Source of the DNA: Prunus persica
Taxonomy: Eukaryota; Streptophyta; Magnoliopsida; Rosales; Rosaceae
Direction: 5' to 3'
Assembly: GCF_000346465.2 (NCBI RefSeq)
Contig: NC_034015.1
Span: forward strand, 15,545,507-15,609,506
Length of the DNA: 64,000 nt
Below are positions 12,780 to 24,459 of the stretch, in pieces. A program made the translations under genes and the position numbers. The notes under the pieces are model-generated. The model searched no databases and had not been told where the DNA came from. It worked only from the letters and a program-made list of their open reading frames with translations. How positions within the stretch are numbered: the stretch's first letter is position 1; each line of letters opens with the position of its first letter.

Positions 12780-12935
12780 GATGAAAATCTTATCTGAAAT
12801 TTGAAATTCATCCGAATTTTGAACCCAAATTTATATGAATTTTGAATTTTGAAATTCATCCGAAATTTGAACCCAAATTTATCTGAAATTTGAATTTTGA
12901 AATTCATCCGAAATTTGAATCCAAAAATCTTATCT
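12780..12935. repeat. Minisatellite of an AAATTCATCCGAAATTTGAA-type unit
   Basis: Three to four imperfect copies of a unit of about 55 bp, combining AAATTCATCCGAA and AACCCAAATTTAT motifs, inside the right arm of the Harbinger element. The small ORF across it is a repeat artefact. Confidence 0.7.
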
Positions 12936-13445
12936 GGAAATTTTATTCGATTATGAATAGTCTTAACACGTAGGAACCCGAAAATCTTATCTGAAAATAT
13001 TATTTAAATTAATTATTTTCATTAAAAAAGTTGTGAAAAAAACAAAAAAATGAATAGTAATTGCCCTTAGCTATGGCAATGGGTGGAAACACAAAATACT
13101 ATTTGCAAGGGCAACCATTATTCACGTGAATAGTGGCTGCCCTAGCTCCCCCTTTGCCATGGCTAAGGGCAAATGGGTGGAGTTGCTCTAACCAATCATC
13201 AATCATGAAGTGGTGCGGTTACTTTATGCCTAAACTCAAACCTTTTTTTTTTTTTTTTTTATACATTTATAATAGTTTAGGTCAATTTTCATTTTCAAAA
13301 ATTTGTATTTACACACTTCTCAAATCTAATTGTGAAATGATAACACAATAATTTTAGAATTTTTATATTTAAACCTCACACTTTTGTCCACCCCATATTC
13401 TAAGTTCACCCCAACTTCTAATTCAAATTTTCATAATTTCTAAAA

Positions 13446-13691
13446 GAGTAATGCTACACTTACCACATTTTTATCCCACATTTCTATACCATATGATATG
13501 ACATGTATGTCACATCAATTAAATAAATGAAGTGTATTTTAATTAAGACAATTAGAAAAACAAACACTGGAATAAATCATAAAAGAAAAGAAAATATTAA
13601 ATAATTTTAATTAATGTGGCTGTCCACCTCAGTTTCCATATAAGATGGTATAGGGATGTAGTATACAAATATGGTAAAAGTAACATTATTC
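13446..13691. mobile_element. MITE, Mutator-like, 246 bp
   Basis: Flanked by a perfect 9-bp duplication TTTCTAAAA (13437-13445 and 13692-13700). Ends are GAGTAATGCTAC on the left and the complement of GAATAATGTTAC on the right, with inverted similarity continuing inwards (CCACATTT, CTATACCAT). A 9-bp target site fits Mutator-type elements. Non-coding. Confidence 0.85.
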
Positions 13692-13790
13692 TTTCTAAAA
13701 ACACCCCACTATTTTCACCAACTACCATTAAATACACATAACAGAAAAATAATAATAACAAAAAAACTCACCAACCTCACACCCCACACC

Positions 13791-14225
13791 CATTGGCGGA
13801 GCCAATTAAGGCCCACAAAGGTCACTTGACCCTTCTCAACATTTTGAAAATATTATATTTCTCTATGTTATCCAAGTTGTTTTATAGCTATATTTACTAT
13901 ATTGACCCTTCTCACAAATGTAAATTGTCTACAAGGAACATGAATATGATCTATATTTGTTTTCATATCTTCATATGTCATTTATATATGTGTGTCATGG
14001 ATTTTATTTGATTTTCTCATTCTATCTAAAATCAACTAAATTCTTTCATTATTTTTAGGTTGCTAGAATTTGGGTTATACTTACTAAGATATTAAGTTTG
14101 TAATATTGAAATTTAATCATTATAATGAATTCTTATATATATTTTCCTATAAAAACTACATTCATTGTAATTATAAAGCTATTTAAAGTTGACCCTCCTT
14201 GATAGAATTTCTGGCTCTGCCACTG
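13791..14225. mobile_element. Non-autonomous hAT element, 435 bp
   Basis: Perfect 8-bp duplication CCCACACC (13783-13790 and 14226-14233). Terminal inverted repeats are CATTGGCGGAGCCA on the left and TGGCTCTGCCACTG on the right. An 8-bp target site and CA-TGGCGGAGCC-type ends fit hAT. Inside is A/T-rich and non-coding. Confidence 0.85.
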
Positions 14226-14233
14226 CCCACACC

Positions 14234-15035
14234 CCTCTATCTTACTTCACATAACTCTAAGTTCACATCAACCTCACATTTCTTAAAGAGATAAAAATAC
14301 TGTTGTCAAATGTGCAGCAGTATTATTTTATTATTATGGATTTAGGTTTTAATGAAGATATTTGAGTAATTCTGCTTTAAAGTTACTGGGTTTTAATGAT
14401 TTTGCTTGTAGGGTTCACTTATTGCTCATGTTGGAAGCGATTTTTCTATCAGAAGAGCAGTGTTCAAAGTGCGCCTTTCTTTTGTTGGGGTGTTATTACT
14501 TTCAGATGTTAGTGTTTGTTTTTTAATTGGACATAAGATTGAGGCTTGTTTGGTTACTGTCGTTATAAACTATGTGGCTTCAGAGTCTCGTAGATTTTCA
14601 AATATGTTGTAAAATGAGAAGGTTCCGAAATTCTCTTTTTTCTGTAGTTATAGTGGAGGATCCGCTATTGTGATCTTGATAATTGGGTTCTCAGCTTGAC
14701 CTTTGAAGCATTAGTTTTAGATTTTGCAGATTGCAGACTTTATGGGTCTTCAAGGATGGAGCTTATAGAAAAAAAAAAACTGTTTGTTTCATTTTTATAA
14801 TTTCCCCTTTTCTTCTTTTGAGGATCTTATAATCTTAATGACATTATAACATTAATTATCTCTTTAAGCAGCATACCTCAATTGAAGACCCACAAGTCAC
14901 TATTTGCATACCGTATTTAGGGTTTGTGAAGAGAAGATGAGAGTGTAATAGGATTGAAAGAGAAGAGTAATCTGGCAATATGGTGTAGAGGAGTTTGTGT
15001 TTTTTCTAAAATTTAATATGAAGAGTGGTGGGGTG
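14234..15035. other. Intergenic, no feature recognised
   Basis: About 800 bp between two hAT-type insertions. It is A/T-rich, with no convincing ORF, RNA gene or repeat structure on either strand. It may be old transposon or gene-remnant sequence. Confidence 0.4.
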
Positions 15036-15664
15036 CTGTGGCGTTTCCAAGATTCAAAAACCGACTGGGCAAAACTTATATATTAAACTCGACGGCACGA
15101 GTGAATTTCAATAATAAACATTAAAAAAATATTTATATCGAAGAAATGAGAAGGAAGAAAATTGGCGGAGCTAGGGTTTTATTTTATTTTATTTTATCCT
15201 TTTGTTTCCTTTTATAGAGGTCCATTATGACACCCGTTTCTGGCTTTCCTCCTCGAGCTCCACAGCCCTATCAATCATGTTGTTTAGTCTAGGTGCAAGA
15301 AAAAAAAATTATAGGCTGGGCTTGGGGTTTGTGCGAGACAAAAAAAATTATAATAATAATTTTTAATTTAATTAGAAAATAAAGACAAAAAGAGAGAGAG
15401 GAGAGAAGAGAGAAGGAAAAGAACGAAAAAAGAAAAAAAGAGGGGAGATGAGAGAAAGAAAAGAAAGAAAAAAAAAAGAGGGAGAGAAGAGAGAAGGGAA
15501 GGATCAGAAAAAAAAAGAGAGAGGAGAGAAGGAAAAGAAAGAAAGAAAAAGGTTTGTATAGGTTTAATTTAAGTGGGTTGGACATATATAGTATAGGTAA
15601 TATTTTTTTAACAAACATTTGGGCAGGTATGAGCCCAGCTTGCCCTAGGCTAGAAACGCCTCTG
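15036..15664. mobile_element. Probable hAT-type element with a purine-rich core
   Basis: Ends read CTGTGGCGTTTC and the complement of CAGAGGCGTTTC. Flanking octamers GTGGGGTG and TTGGGGTG match at 7 of 8 bases. The core, 15375-15550, is a GA-rich strand-asymmetric tract that gives a spurious hydrophobic ORF on the minus strand. Assignment rests on the ends and the imperfect duplication only. Confidence 0.55.
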
Positions 15665-15672
15665 TTGGGGTG

Positions 15673-16302
15673 TATAGATGTATTAGAATTAAGTATTAAG
15701 TTTGATAACTTTTTTTTTGTCTTTTTACACAATAATAAAACATAAGAGCTTAATGATTTAAGTATTGGGTGAACAAAGAAAAGTGTAGAGTTTAAATAGA
15801 AAAACTCTAATTTTATACTTGAAAGTTGAAACAAATGAATAAATTATTATTATTTTTTTCTTTCTTCCGTCTATGAAGCCAAAATCATAAACGAAACAAA
15901 CTTGGCAATTTGAAGCACATATTAGGTGGATTCAATTACTTGAGTAAAGCTAATATTTTAGCATTGCGACTAAATTGGAGTTTACAGCTTTTAAATTTTT
16001 CGAAGAAGAATGATAGACTATTGTCTTCTTTACTGTATACTTCTTTCGCACAAGGAAGGGTAGCCCCTGCTCTCCTCTGTCCTTCCTCATAAGAAATTAA
16101 ATCTCTACTATATGGTGGTAAATCCAAATCCTCTCATTCAAACTGTTTTTACTATGCAAAAATATCTCATACAAAGGCAAATGAGAAATAAACACCACAA
16201 AAGAGAAGAAAACTAGGAAAATGAAAAATTGATACACAAATCACACAGACATTGCCCCAACATACGTTTATTAAGGACAGTCAGCTCTCAAAATTTGTGG
16301 AG
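15673..16302. other. 3' flank of pseudogene C, no gene seen
   Basis: A/T-rich sequence between the hAT-like element and the end of gene C. No gene is supported; the short ORFs in it show no family motifs. Confidence 0.4.
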
Positions 16303-19300
16303 TCAATGCAGGTTGAAGTCTTCTTTTACCACCGATATCCTTGTGAGATGGGATTTGAAAAGTTCCCCCCATAATATTTCTGTCTCTTCATCGCATATCA
16401 CTTCTTGTAACTTCCCAAGATTCAAAACTGATACAGGCAACTCTTGCAATCTTGAGCATTGTCCCATGTTGATTGTTTCTAAACCACTCAATTCACCAAT
16501 CTTTTCAGGAAATTCCTTAATGCTGAAACATTTATATATGTCAAGAAAGTGTAACCTAGTGAGGTACTTAATGGAGCCTGGAAGTTTTACCAAGTCTGTG
16601 CAGCACCTTAGCCTCAATACTTCTAAGTTGACCAGCTTCCCAATCTCTTCAGGCAAGGCAGATAGCTTATGACAGTTGGTGACGCTGAGCTTCTTTAGTT
16701 GAATAAGATCACTGAGGTCGGCAGGCAATTCCACCAGATCATCGCAATAGTCAATGTTGATTTCCTCTAGATTCGGGAATGCTGATGAGATTGGGATGGA
16801 GCAGTTGCTGAAAGCTTGACCGATATTACACATGAACAAGGATATCTTCTGCAGACTTCAATTCTATGGGGTTCTTGGTTATGGAAAGAATTGAGATGCG
16901 TTCTAATCTGATTCTCTTTAAATTCGATAACGAACTCAGAAGTTGAAAGTTGCTCAACTCAGCAGGTGAGACAGAATTTGTGACTATTAAAGCCCTCAAT
17001 TTATCCATGTTCTCCACAGATTTGGGTAAGGCATAGTTGTTTGTCTGGAAATTCAAGACTAGAACCTCAACGTCTGGTACTTGCATGTTTTGCAGTTCTT
17101 TTGGAAACAGTCTGTCTGCAAAGTAACAACATGCTAATTGATGTGAGTGTGAGGTGAAACTAATATGGAAGCATGTATATGTGTAGTTGCTAAAGAGACA
17201 GATGGGACAACCAGTTGTTGAGATAGATAATAGGCGGGCCTTCATCGGTTGATGCTTCTGTTCTCTCCACCAACTGGGAAGTTTGTTACCACATTTGTCG
17301 ATAATCAGCCTTGTCCTCTGTTCTACTGGTTCTTGTTTTGAGTAGTAGATAGCCAGCTCTCTAAGAATATCATGTTGGGTAACAAAGTGTTCACTGTAGT
17401 ACTGATTCCCCTCCTCCTTCTCCACCTTCTCCACCTTCTCCACCTTTTCCTTCCTGGTGATGATCAAAACTAAGTTACTTACAAGAGATTTCTTCAGAAA
17501 ACATATTGCAATAACCAGTTATCAGCAGCAACTAGTACATGAATAGAAAATTATAGGGCGAAAATATCATACAAGAGAAAGACAGAAGCATGAACACCTT
17601 ATGACTACAAGATTTGCGAGACTTCGGTATGAGAGCTTGTAGAGGTTTGCAATGCACTCTGCATCTTCATCTAGATCATAATACTCTGTCCATATATCAA
17701 TGAGGGCAGCAGCAGGGATTCTTTGGTCTTCGGGAAACAAACCCAGTTCTAAGAAACATTCCTTAATAATAGGCATTTCTTTATCCTATGCTTCGAAGCT
17801 GCTTTGGAGCCAAAATCGCAACTCACCATCTGAATCATGAACAGTAGAACCTCTAGACCATTCATTTAATCTCTGTGTCCAGATCTCTATAGGCTGTCTG
17901 CAAAGTGATCCCCCAAGCACTTTAATGGCAAGTGGAAATCCCTTACAACGCTCTACTAGTACTATCTGCAGTTCAATTTTCAAGAATCAAATCAATTACC
18001 TTTTGACTCGCATACCCAAATTCAAGTCTCTGAAAATCATCTCAATGGTTTCTTGAAGATGAGAAGATGGTTAAAAACTATCTAAGCTTCTTTATTTTAA
18101 TTTTAGTTGTACATCACAAGTAAGCTTAAATGCATGATTACTCAACCTGATATGGTGAAATGGATGTGTTCACTCGTCTGTATGGATGCTTTGTGTTAAA
18201 AGTGAACATAATTTATTTTCCTCCTCTTGTAAGGCATGAATAAGCATATATATAGTGCATTGCAACTAAAAAGTACCTGTCTTGAAAGATCTTCTGGAAT
18301 ATCAGAGCTCTTATCTCCCAAAGATGCATAATGATGAAAAAGTTTCATTGCATTGTCATTATCCAATGACTGTAAATGATATGAAGAGCCAAATCTAGGA
18401 AATTCAGACCTTGATGTCACCAAAAGCTTATAATTTGGCATTTTAACTTGATCAAACTTCTCCAGAAGGGATTCTGATCCAGACCAAACAACATCCAGGA
18501 CCAACAGTAAAGGATTTTGTCCTTGTTCCTTGAGAAAATGGTGCGGCCACTTAACTTGCATTTACTTCGTTTCCGAGAGTAGGTACTTTGGAACCCCTGC
18601 GTAGATGAAGTTCTTGAACAATACGTTCCAAGTTGGGGTTGCTTGAAACAGTGACAAAGAAGATATTGTCCCCGAATGTATCTATCCAAAGAAAATATAG
18701 GAATGCTGTCATTAAGGTCTCTTTCAAATCTGTCTATGGTTGTACAAAGATTAAACATATATAATTGCAGTCCTAGTATATCCAAAGAGTAAGAAATGTG
18801 TGTGGCAATTTTCTCAAGAAAACATGTTCCTAGCAAATATGTGTATATAAGGCCACCTCTTGATCAAAGCTAACAATTGAAAAGGAGTAAAAGATACCTT
18901 TGACTTCCTGATCTTGACAAAATGTTGTTGCCAAAGTGGTCTTGCCACATCCTCCAGGAGCAGTCAGAACAAGCATTGACACCCCATCTTTAAGATTAAG
19001 AAGCTTCCTCTTCAATTCCTTCAAAGGAAAATCCAACCCAACTACAAGCAGCCGAAGTTCAGGTGCTGCACACCAAGCTTCAGTCTTAGCTTGATTTTGT
19101 AACACCAAACTTGATTCAATTCGGCTGAGCATTGGTTCAATTCGGCTGAGCTCCTTCTTTATGTTCCTCACCGAAACCGAGCTCTCCTTCACATCCCTTA
19201 TGCCCTGCACATGCAGTCTCTGTAGAAGTGCTTGGAGAGATTTGTCCAACTGAACAAGTTTGTTGGCATATTTGTTCTTTTCGTAGAACTGAAACTCACC

Positions 19301-19567
19301 ACCCTCAAAGCACTTGCCGACGAGCTCTATGCCCTTCTTCATCACTTCTTTTAGGTCTTTCAGTTCCTGCTCTGGGTGATCCAATTCCGTGTTGTATTCT
19401 TCTATCTGGTTGATCACTGGCTTTAAAGAGTCTAAATTTGACTTGAAGTCGTTGAGGATGTTTTTATATTTGAAATTCTTGATGATCAGCTTCTCAAGGC
19501 GTTCATACAGCACACTAAAAAGTGTTCCTAGAACAGCCCCTCCAATAAGCTCCCCTGCTCCTCCCAT
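16303..19567 (-). pseudogene. NRG1-like RPW8-NB-LRR pseudogene (gene C)
   Basis: Closest paralogue of gene B, with recognisable exons 19567-18898, 18681-18277, 17965-17598, 17453-17212 and 17115-16303. The RPW8 domain and P-loop GGCGKTTLA are intact. Three lesions are visible by comparison with B: one extra base near 18556 in exon 2, an in-frame TAG at 17786-17788 in exon 3, and a 2-bp deletion near 16856 in the first LRRs. Kinase-2 reads VLDVVW, so its second Asp is lost. The last exon ends early where a Trp codon has become TGA. Exon 4 carries an extra VEK repeat. It might still make an RPW8 plus P-loop fragment from exon 1, but a full receptor is excluded unless these are assembly errors. 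Confidence 0.88.
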
Positions 19568-20367
19568 TCTTGATCCTTAGCAACAAAACTCAACGCCAAA
19601 TCAGAAAACTTGTTTGAGTTTCATCTCAACTTTAAGACAGGAGCACAAAACAGCATCTTGGTAGATTGGGAAATAAGGAAAAGTGAGACACTTTAAATTT
19701 GGAAGCCAAGAAACACAGGAAACCAGAGACTGAAAAGCTGGCAATACAAATTTTTCTCTTTCTTTGTTGGCAATCATGCAAGGTAAGATAAAAGAGGATT
19801 TCAAACATGATTGACTCTATTAGGAGACTTAATTACAAGTTACAACTTAACCGGGAAATTGCACCAACGTTTCTAGGAAAATTCCATGGTCTGAAAAATA
19901 ACCCCCCTCCCTACGATGTGTCAAAAGTAGTTGACGGCTGTCAGGAGTTAATTGGCCGGGAATACGGGAATACTGACGCGGAATGCTTACTTTGGCATCC
20001 CCGTTCCAGGAAAGTTTTTCTCCCACCACCCTGCAGGTATTGGCCAACCCAAAAATTGTATTTCTGTCAGATTGTTTCTAATTAATGAATGAGACAAGTT
20101 CAAAGAAAAACGATAAAGACAAACTGTGTGAAGCAACCAAACGAAAGATGCAATAATTCAGAAGCAAAAACTGGTAAATACAAATTCTCAGACGCTCATT
20201 TCATTTCACAAAACAGAAGACCTTTCAAATACAATTTGCAGTAGACACATTTTCATCTTGTTCTGAAAGAACATCAAGAAAACAAATAAGAAAATTCCAA
20301 CCACGAGAGGGAAATTAAGAAATTGCTCCAACATTCAGTAAGAAAAAGACAGGTCTCAAAATTGAAG
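19568..20367. promoter_or_regulatory. 5' flank of gene C / 3' flank of gene D
   Basis: Homologous to the flank of gene B (CTTGATCCTTAGCAACAAAA at the start codon and further blocks), which supports tandem duplication of the whole B/C unit. The part next to 20367 is probably the 3' UTR of gene D. No specific element assigned. Confidence 0.5.
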
Positions 20368-23300
20368 CTATTGGAGCCAATTCAGGTTGATATTTTCTTT
20401 GGCCACCATTATGCGTGTGCTTCTGAGACAGTTCAAGAAGGGCTCCCACAGACTTCCTGTCTCTTCGTCACATATCACTTCCTCTAACTGCTCGAGATCA
20501 AAAACTGATAGAGGCAACTCTTGCAATCTTGAGCACTGTCTCATGTTGATATTTCTTAAATTGCTTATTTCACCAATGTCTTCAGGCAACTCCCTAATGC
20601 TGAAGCAATCAGATATGTCAAGAAAGACTAACTTTTTGAGGTTCTTCATCGAGCCTGGAAGTTTTACCAAGTCTGTACAGGACCTTAACCTCAACACTAG
20701 TAAATTGGCCAGCTTCCCAATCCGTTCAGGCAAGGCATATAGATTATGGCAGTTGGTGATGCTGAGCTTCTTTAAATGAATTAGATCACAGACCTCGGTT
20801 GGCAATTCCACCAAATCATGGCAATAGTCAATATTCATTTCCTCTAAATTTGGGAATGCATCTGAAATTTTGACTGAACAATTGCTCAAAGCTTGACCGA
20901 TGTTACACATGAATAAAGAAATTTTCTTTAGACTCCGAAATTGTATGGGGTTCTTGGTTATGGAAGGAATCGAAATGCGCTCTAATCTGATTCTCTTCAG
21001 ATTTGATAATGAACCCAGTAGCTCAAAATTACTCAATTCAGCAGGTAATGAACTGTAATTTGTGACTATTAGAACCTTCATTTTGTCAATTTTCTCCACA
21101 AATTGAGGCAAGGCATAGTTCTTTGTCTGAATATTCAAAACTAGGACCTCAACCTCTGGTAGTTGAATGCTCTGCCATTTTGTTGAAAACACTCCATCTG
21201 CAAACAATATGCTACAAGATAAGAGCTGTGGATGGAAATTAAATGAAAGTTCTCCTCATATCCTGGTGTGTGTGCTTGTCATGAGTGCGGGTACATGTGC
21301 ATGTGTGCATGATTTCATACATCTGAATTTTCTAAAAATAAAGAGAGCGAGAGAGATGGAACAACCAGAGGAGATAGATAAGAGGCGAGCCTTGATGGGT
21401 TGAGACTTCTGTTCTGTCAACCACTTGGGTTCATTGTCTCCACTTATGTCTACAATCAGTCTTTTTCTCTGTTCTATTGGGTCTAGTTTTGCATTATAGA
21501 CAGCCAGCTCTCTGAGCATATCATGCTGGGTAACGAAGTGTTCAACGTAGTAGTCATCCACCATCTCCATATTCTCCTTCCTGGTAATAAAAGATTAGTC
21601 GCTTAAAAGATATTTCTTCAGCATACAGATTGCAATTGTAAATTAAGGTTAGCAATTGTTCGTGAATATGGAAATTTGAATGAGAATACTATACATAAGA
21701 GATATAGAACCCTGCATACCTGGTGATCACAAGATTTGCCAGACTTCTAGTGGTGAGCTCGAGGAGGTTTGTAATGGACAGAAAGTCTTCATCTAGCTCA
21801 TATAACTCTGCCCACATATCAATGACAGCAGCAGCAGGGATTCTTTGGTCTTCAGGAAATGAACCAAGGTCCATGAAACATTCTTTGATGATAGCATCTT
21901 TTTCATCCAAGGCATCTATGCTACTTTGAAGGCGAAGAAGCAACTCAGTCTCAATATCAAGAATAGAACTTTTAGACCAGTCTCTCAGTCTTTTACGCCA
22001 GAACTCTGTAGCTTGTCCGCGAAGTGAGTTTCCGGTCACTGTAATGGCAAGTGGAAATCCGTTACAGCGATCTACTATCTGCAGTTCAATTGTTCCAAAT
22101 GAAGTGAATTACTATCTGACTTGCAGACCGAATGTTCAAGTTTCTTAAAACAACTCATTGGTTTCATGAAGGTGAGAAAATGGTTAAATGACTATCTAGT
22201 ATCTACTTTTCTTCATTCTTATTTTAGTTGTAGTTCACAAGCAAAATAGGCATAACTGATCATTTGCAGGTTGATATGGTAAAATGGATATTCATTTGTG
22301 TGTATGGGTACTTCGCATAAAAGACGAAAAATTATTTCCCTACTTTGTTCCCCCTTTAATATTTGAGGCATAAATAAGCATATATGGTGTAGATTGCAGG
22401 GTAAGAAATCACCTTTCTCAGAAGATCTTCTGGAATACTAGAGCTCCTGTTTCCCAGAGATGCTGAATGATGAAAAAGAGTCATTGAATCTTTATCATTC
22501 AATGATTCTAGAAAATACGGAGTACCAAATCCTGGAAACTCGGATCTTGATGTCACCAAAATCTTGCCATTTGGCCCTTTCAATCCATCAAATTTCTGAA
22601 GAAGAGATATGGATCCTAACCAAACATCATCCAGGATCAACAACAGAGGATTTTGTCTTGCATCCTCTGAATTCATGCTTTGATATACTTCTTCTACAAA
22701 GTCTAAGTTGGGCTTTTTTGAAACAATGACAAAGAAGATATTGTTGTTGAATTTATCTATCAAAATACAATATAAGAAATCTGTCATATAAATCTGTGTA
22801 CAAGTATTAATAGTTACTGTTTACCAATAGAGGGAACAAATAAAACAGAAAATGCAATCATACCTTTAACTTCCTTATCATGACAGAACTTTGTTGCCAA
22901 TGTGGTTTTCCCGGATCCTCCATGAGCAGTCAGCACAAGCATTGACACATTGTCCTTAAGAAGCTTCTTCTTCAAATCCCTCAAAGGCTCGTCCAATCCG
23001 ACTGTAACAGGTGGAAGTTCAGGTACTGCACACCAAGCTTTGATGTCCAATTTTTTTGGCAACACAACCTCTTCTTTTATTTGCAATTTATCAATTTTCT
23101 CTTCAATGTTCATTACCCTATACAAGGTCTCCTTCCCATCCCTTACTCCCCCAACGTTCAGTATGGTTAACAGTCTATTCAGACATTGGTCCAAATCAAG
23201 AAGCTTTTTGGCATATTTATACTTTTTGTACGTATTCCACCGGCTAACAGTGGAGCACTTGGGAACAAGCACAGCACCATTCTTCATTTTTTCTTTGAAA

Positions 23301-23500
23301 TTTTCTAGTTCTTCCTTTGGACGATCCATCAAATTGTTGTACTTTTCTATGTCTTCGATCAGCGGTTTCAAAGAATCTAGCGTGGATTTGAGATCTCCGA
23401 GGAGGGATTTAAACATCATGGTCTTGTCCTTCACATCCTTAACTACTTCATACAGCACAGTGAACAACGTTCCTACAGCACCCCCGGCAAAAAGATCCAT
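20368..23500 (-). CDS. NRG1-like RPW8-NB-LRR with a 20-codon NB-ARC deletion (gene D)
   Basis: Five exons read as 23500-22864, 22756-22413, 22078-21720, 21580-21366 and 21197-20368, GT/AG and in phase, giving 794 residues. The start at 23500 (MDLFAGGAVG) aligns with the paralogues; the upstream open frame is leader. It has an RPW8 domain, P-loop GGSGKTTLA, kinase-2 LLLILDDVWLG, NGFPLAI, RNBS-D ECFMDLGSFPEDQRIP, QHD (FVTQHDMLRELA) and a C-terminal LRR. Exon 2 is 60 bp shorter than in A and B. The missing codons lie between the NIFFV strand and kinase-2, where the others have RRGSKVP through HHFLKE. The frame is kept, so a protein can be made, but nucleotide-binding geometry may be affected. 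It is the outermost, most diverged copy. Confidence 0.88.
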
Positions 23501-24459
23501 TCTTGACTCTTTACAACAAAACCCACCACGCCACCAAAACCCAAAAACTAACTTGAAATCGTATAATTTCAATCTAAAGTTGAACACGAGAACCGAGTGG
23601 TATGAAAAACTCAATGTTCTCTTGATTTGTAATTGGTGATCAATACTCAAGATAAGGGAGAATTTATTTCACCGACAAGTGGAAGCTCAGAATTTCCGAG
23701 TTAGCCCCCTCCCCTCACCCCACCCGTTGACTGACCAAGCACATTATGCTTAGCTTTCAAGAAAACTTCCGCAGCATCCTACCCTACTGTTTCTAGAAAA
23801 TATTGATATCTTATTGAAAGCTGGGGACAAGAGTTTTTACAACTACAATGCATTGATAAGCCAAAGATTAAATAAAAAGTAAATTATCTGAACTAATCAG
23901 CAGTGGTATAATATAATTTATGTCTTAATATTAATATTAATAAATAATACCAAAGCAATCAATAATATAATTGAAACAGTAACATGCACGTTGAATGATT
24001 CAGAGGATGCAAGACAAAATCCCTTAACCTGATGAGATAAGACCTAGAAATTAGATGGAACCACCACCACCACCACCACCCCCACCCTGCATCTACTTTT
24101 TGAAACTCCATTGACCAAAAACAGTAGCTATGAATTAATGCGCGGTTTCTTCTCTCTTTTGGCAAAGAACCTTCCTGCCTTAAATCTCCATTCCTTGTCC
24201 TTCAGACAGACGTAGGAGGAAGAATGAAGAAACACATGCTTTGTTTTTTTTCGAAGACAGTGATGGTATTCATGTTCGGTTTCTTTCTTGCTCTTTTACC
24301 TACTGCAACCAAAAGACTTTGGCCCATTTTATCAACTTTGCCCCAAAAATTTCTGAGACCCAATTAGCGAAAGCTGGACCATTTTATTAACTTTGGCCCA
24401 TACAAGTTTTTCCCTTGGCGCGAAAAAATTGAAGTCTTAAATCTTCAAAGAATCAAACT
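23501..24459. promoter_or_regulatory. Divergent intergenic region between gene D and the PPR gene
   Basis: About 960 bp upstream of both gene D (minus) and the PPR gene (plus), so it must contain both promoters. A (CAC)n run lies at 24060-24084. No single promoter element can be assigned by eye with confidence. Confidence 0.5.

Larger units (their letters stand above)
9203..13188. mobile_element. PIF/Harbinger DNA transposon with both genes (degenerate)
   Basis: A 3986 bp element flanked by a TAA duplication (9200-9202 and 13189-13191), with terminal inverted repeats starting GAGCGAGTCC on the left and GAGCAACTCC on the right. It carries a Myb/SANT-like ORF1 on the plus strand and a DDE transposase on the minus strand, facing each other. 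A 3-bp TWA target site and the two-gene plan are diagnostic of PIF/Harbinger. Both ORFs are broken, so it is not autonomous now. It sits upstream of gene B. Confidence 0.9.

Noticed and set aside
15289..15834. 181-codon ORF with strongly hydrophobic Phe/Leu/Ser runs
   Set aside because: Produced by translating a GA-rich tract on the opposite strand; low complexity.
22950..23639. 229-codon plus-strand ORF
   Set aside because: Antisense shadow of exon 1 of gene D.
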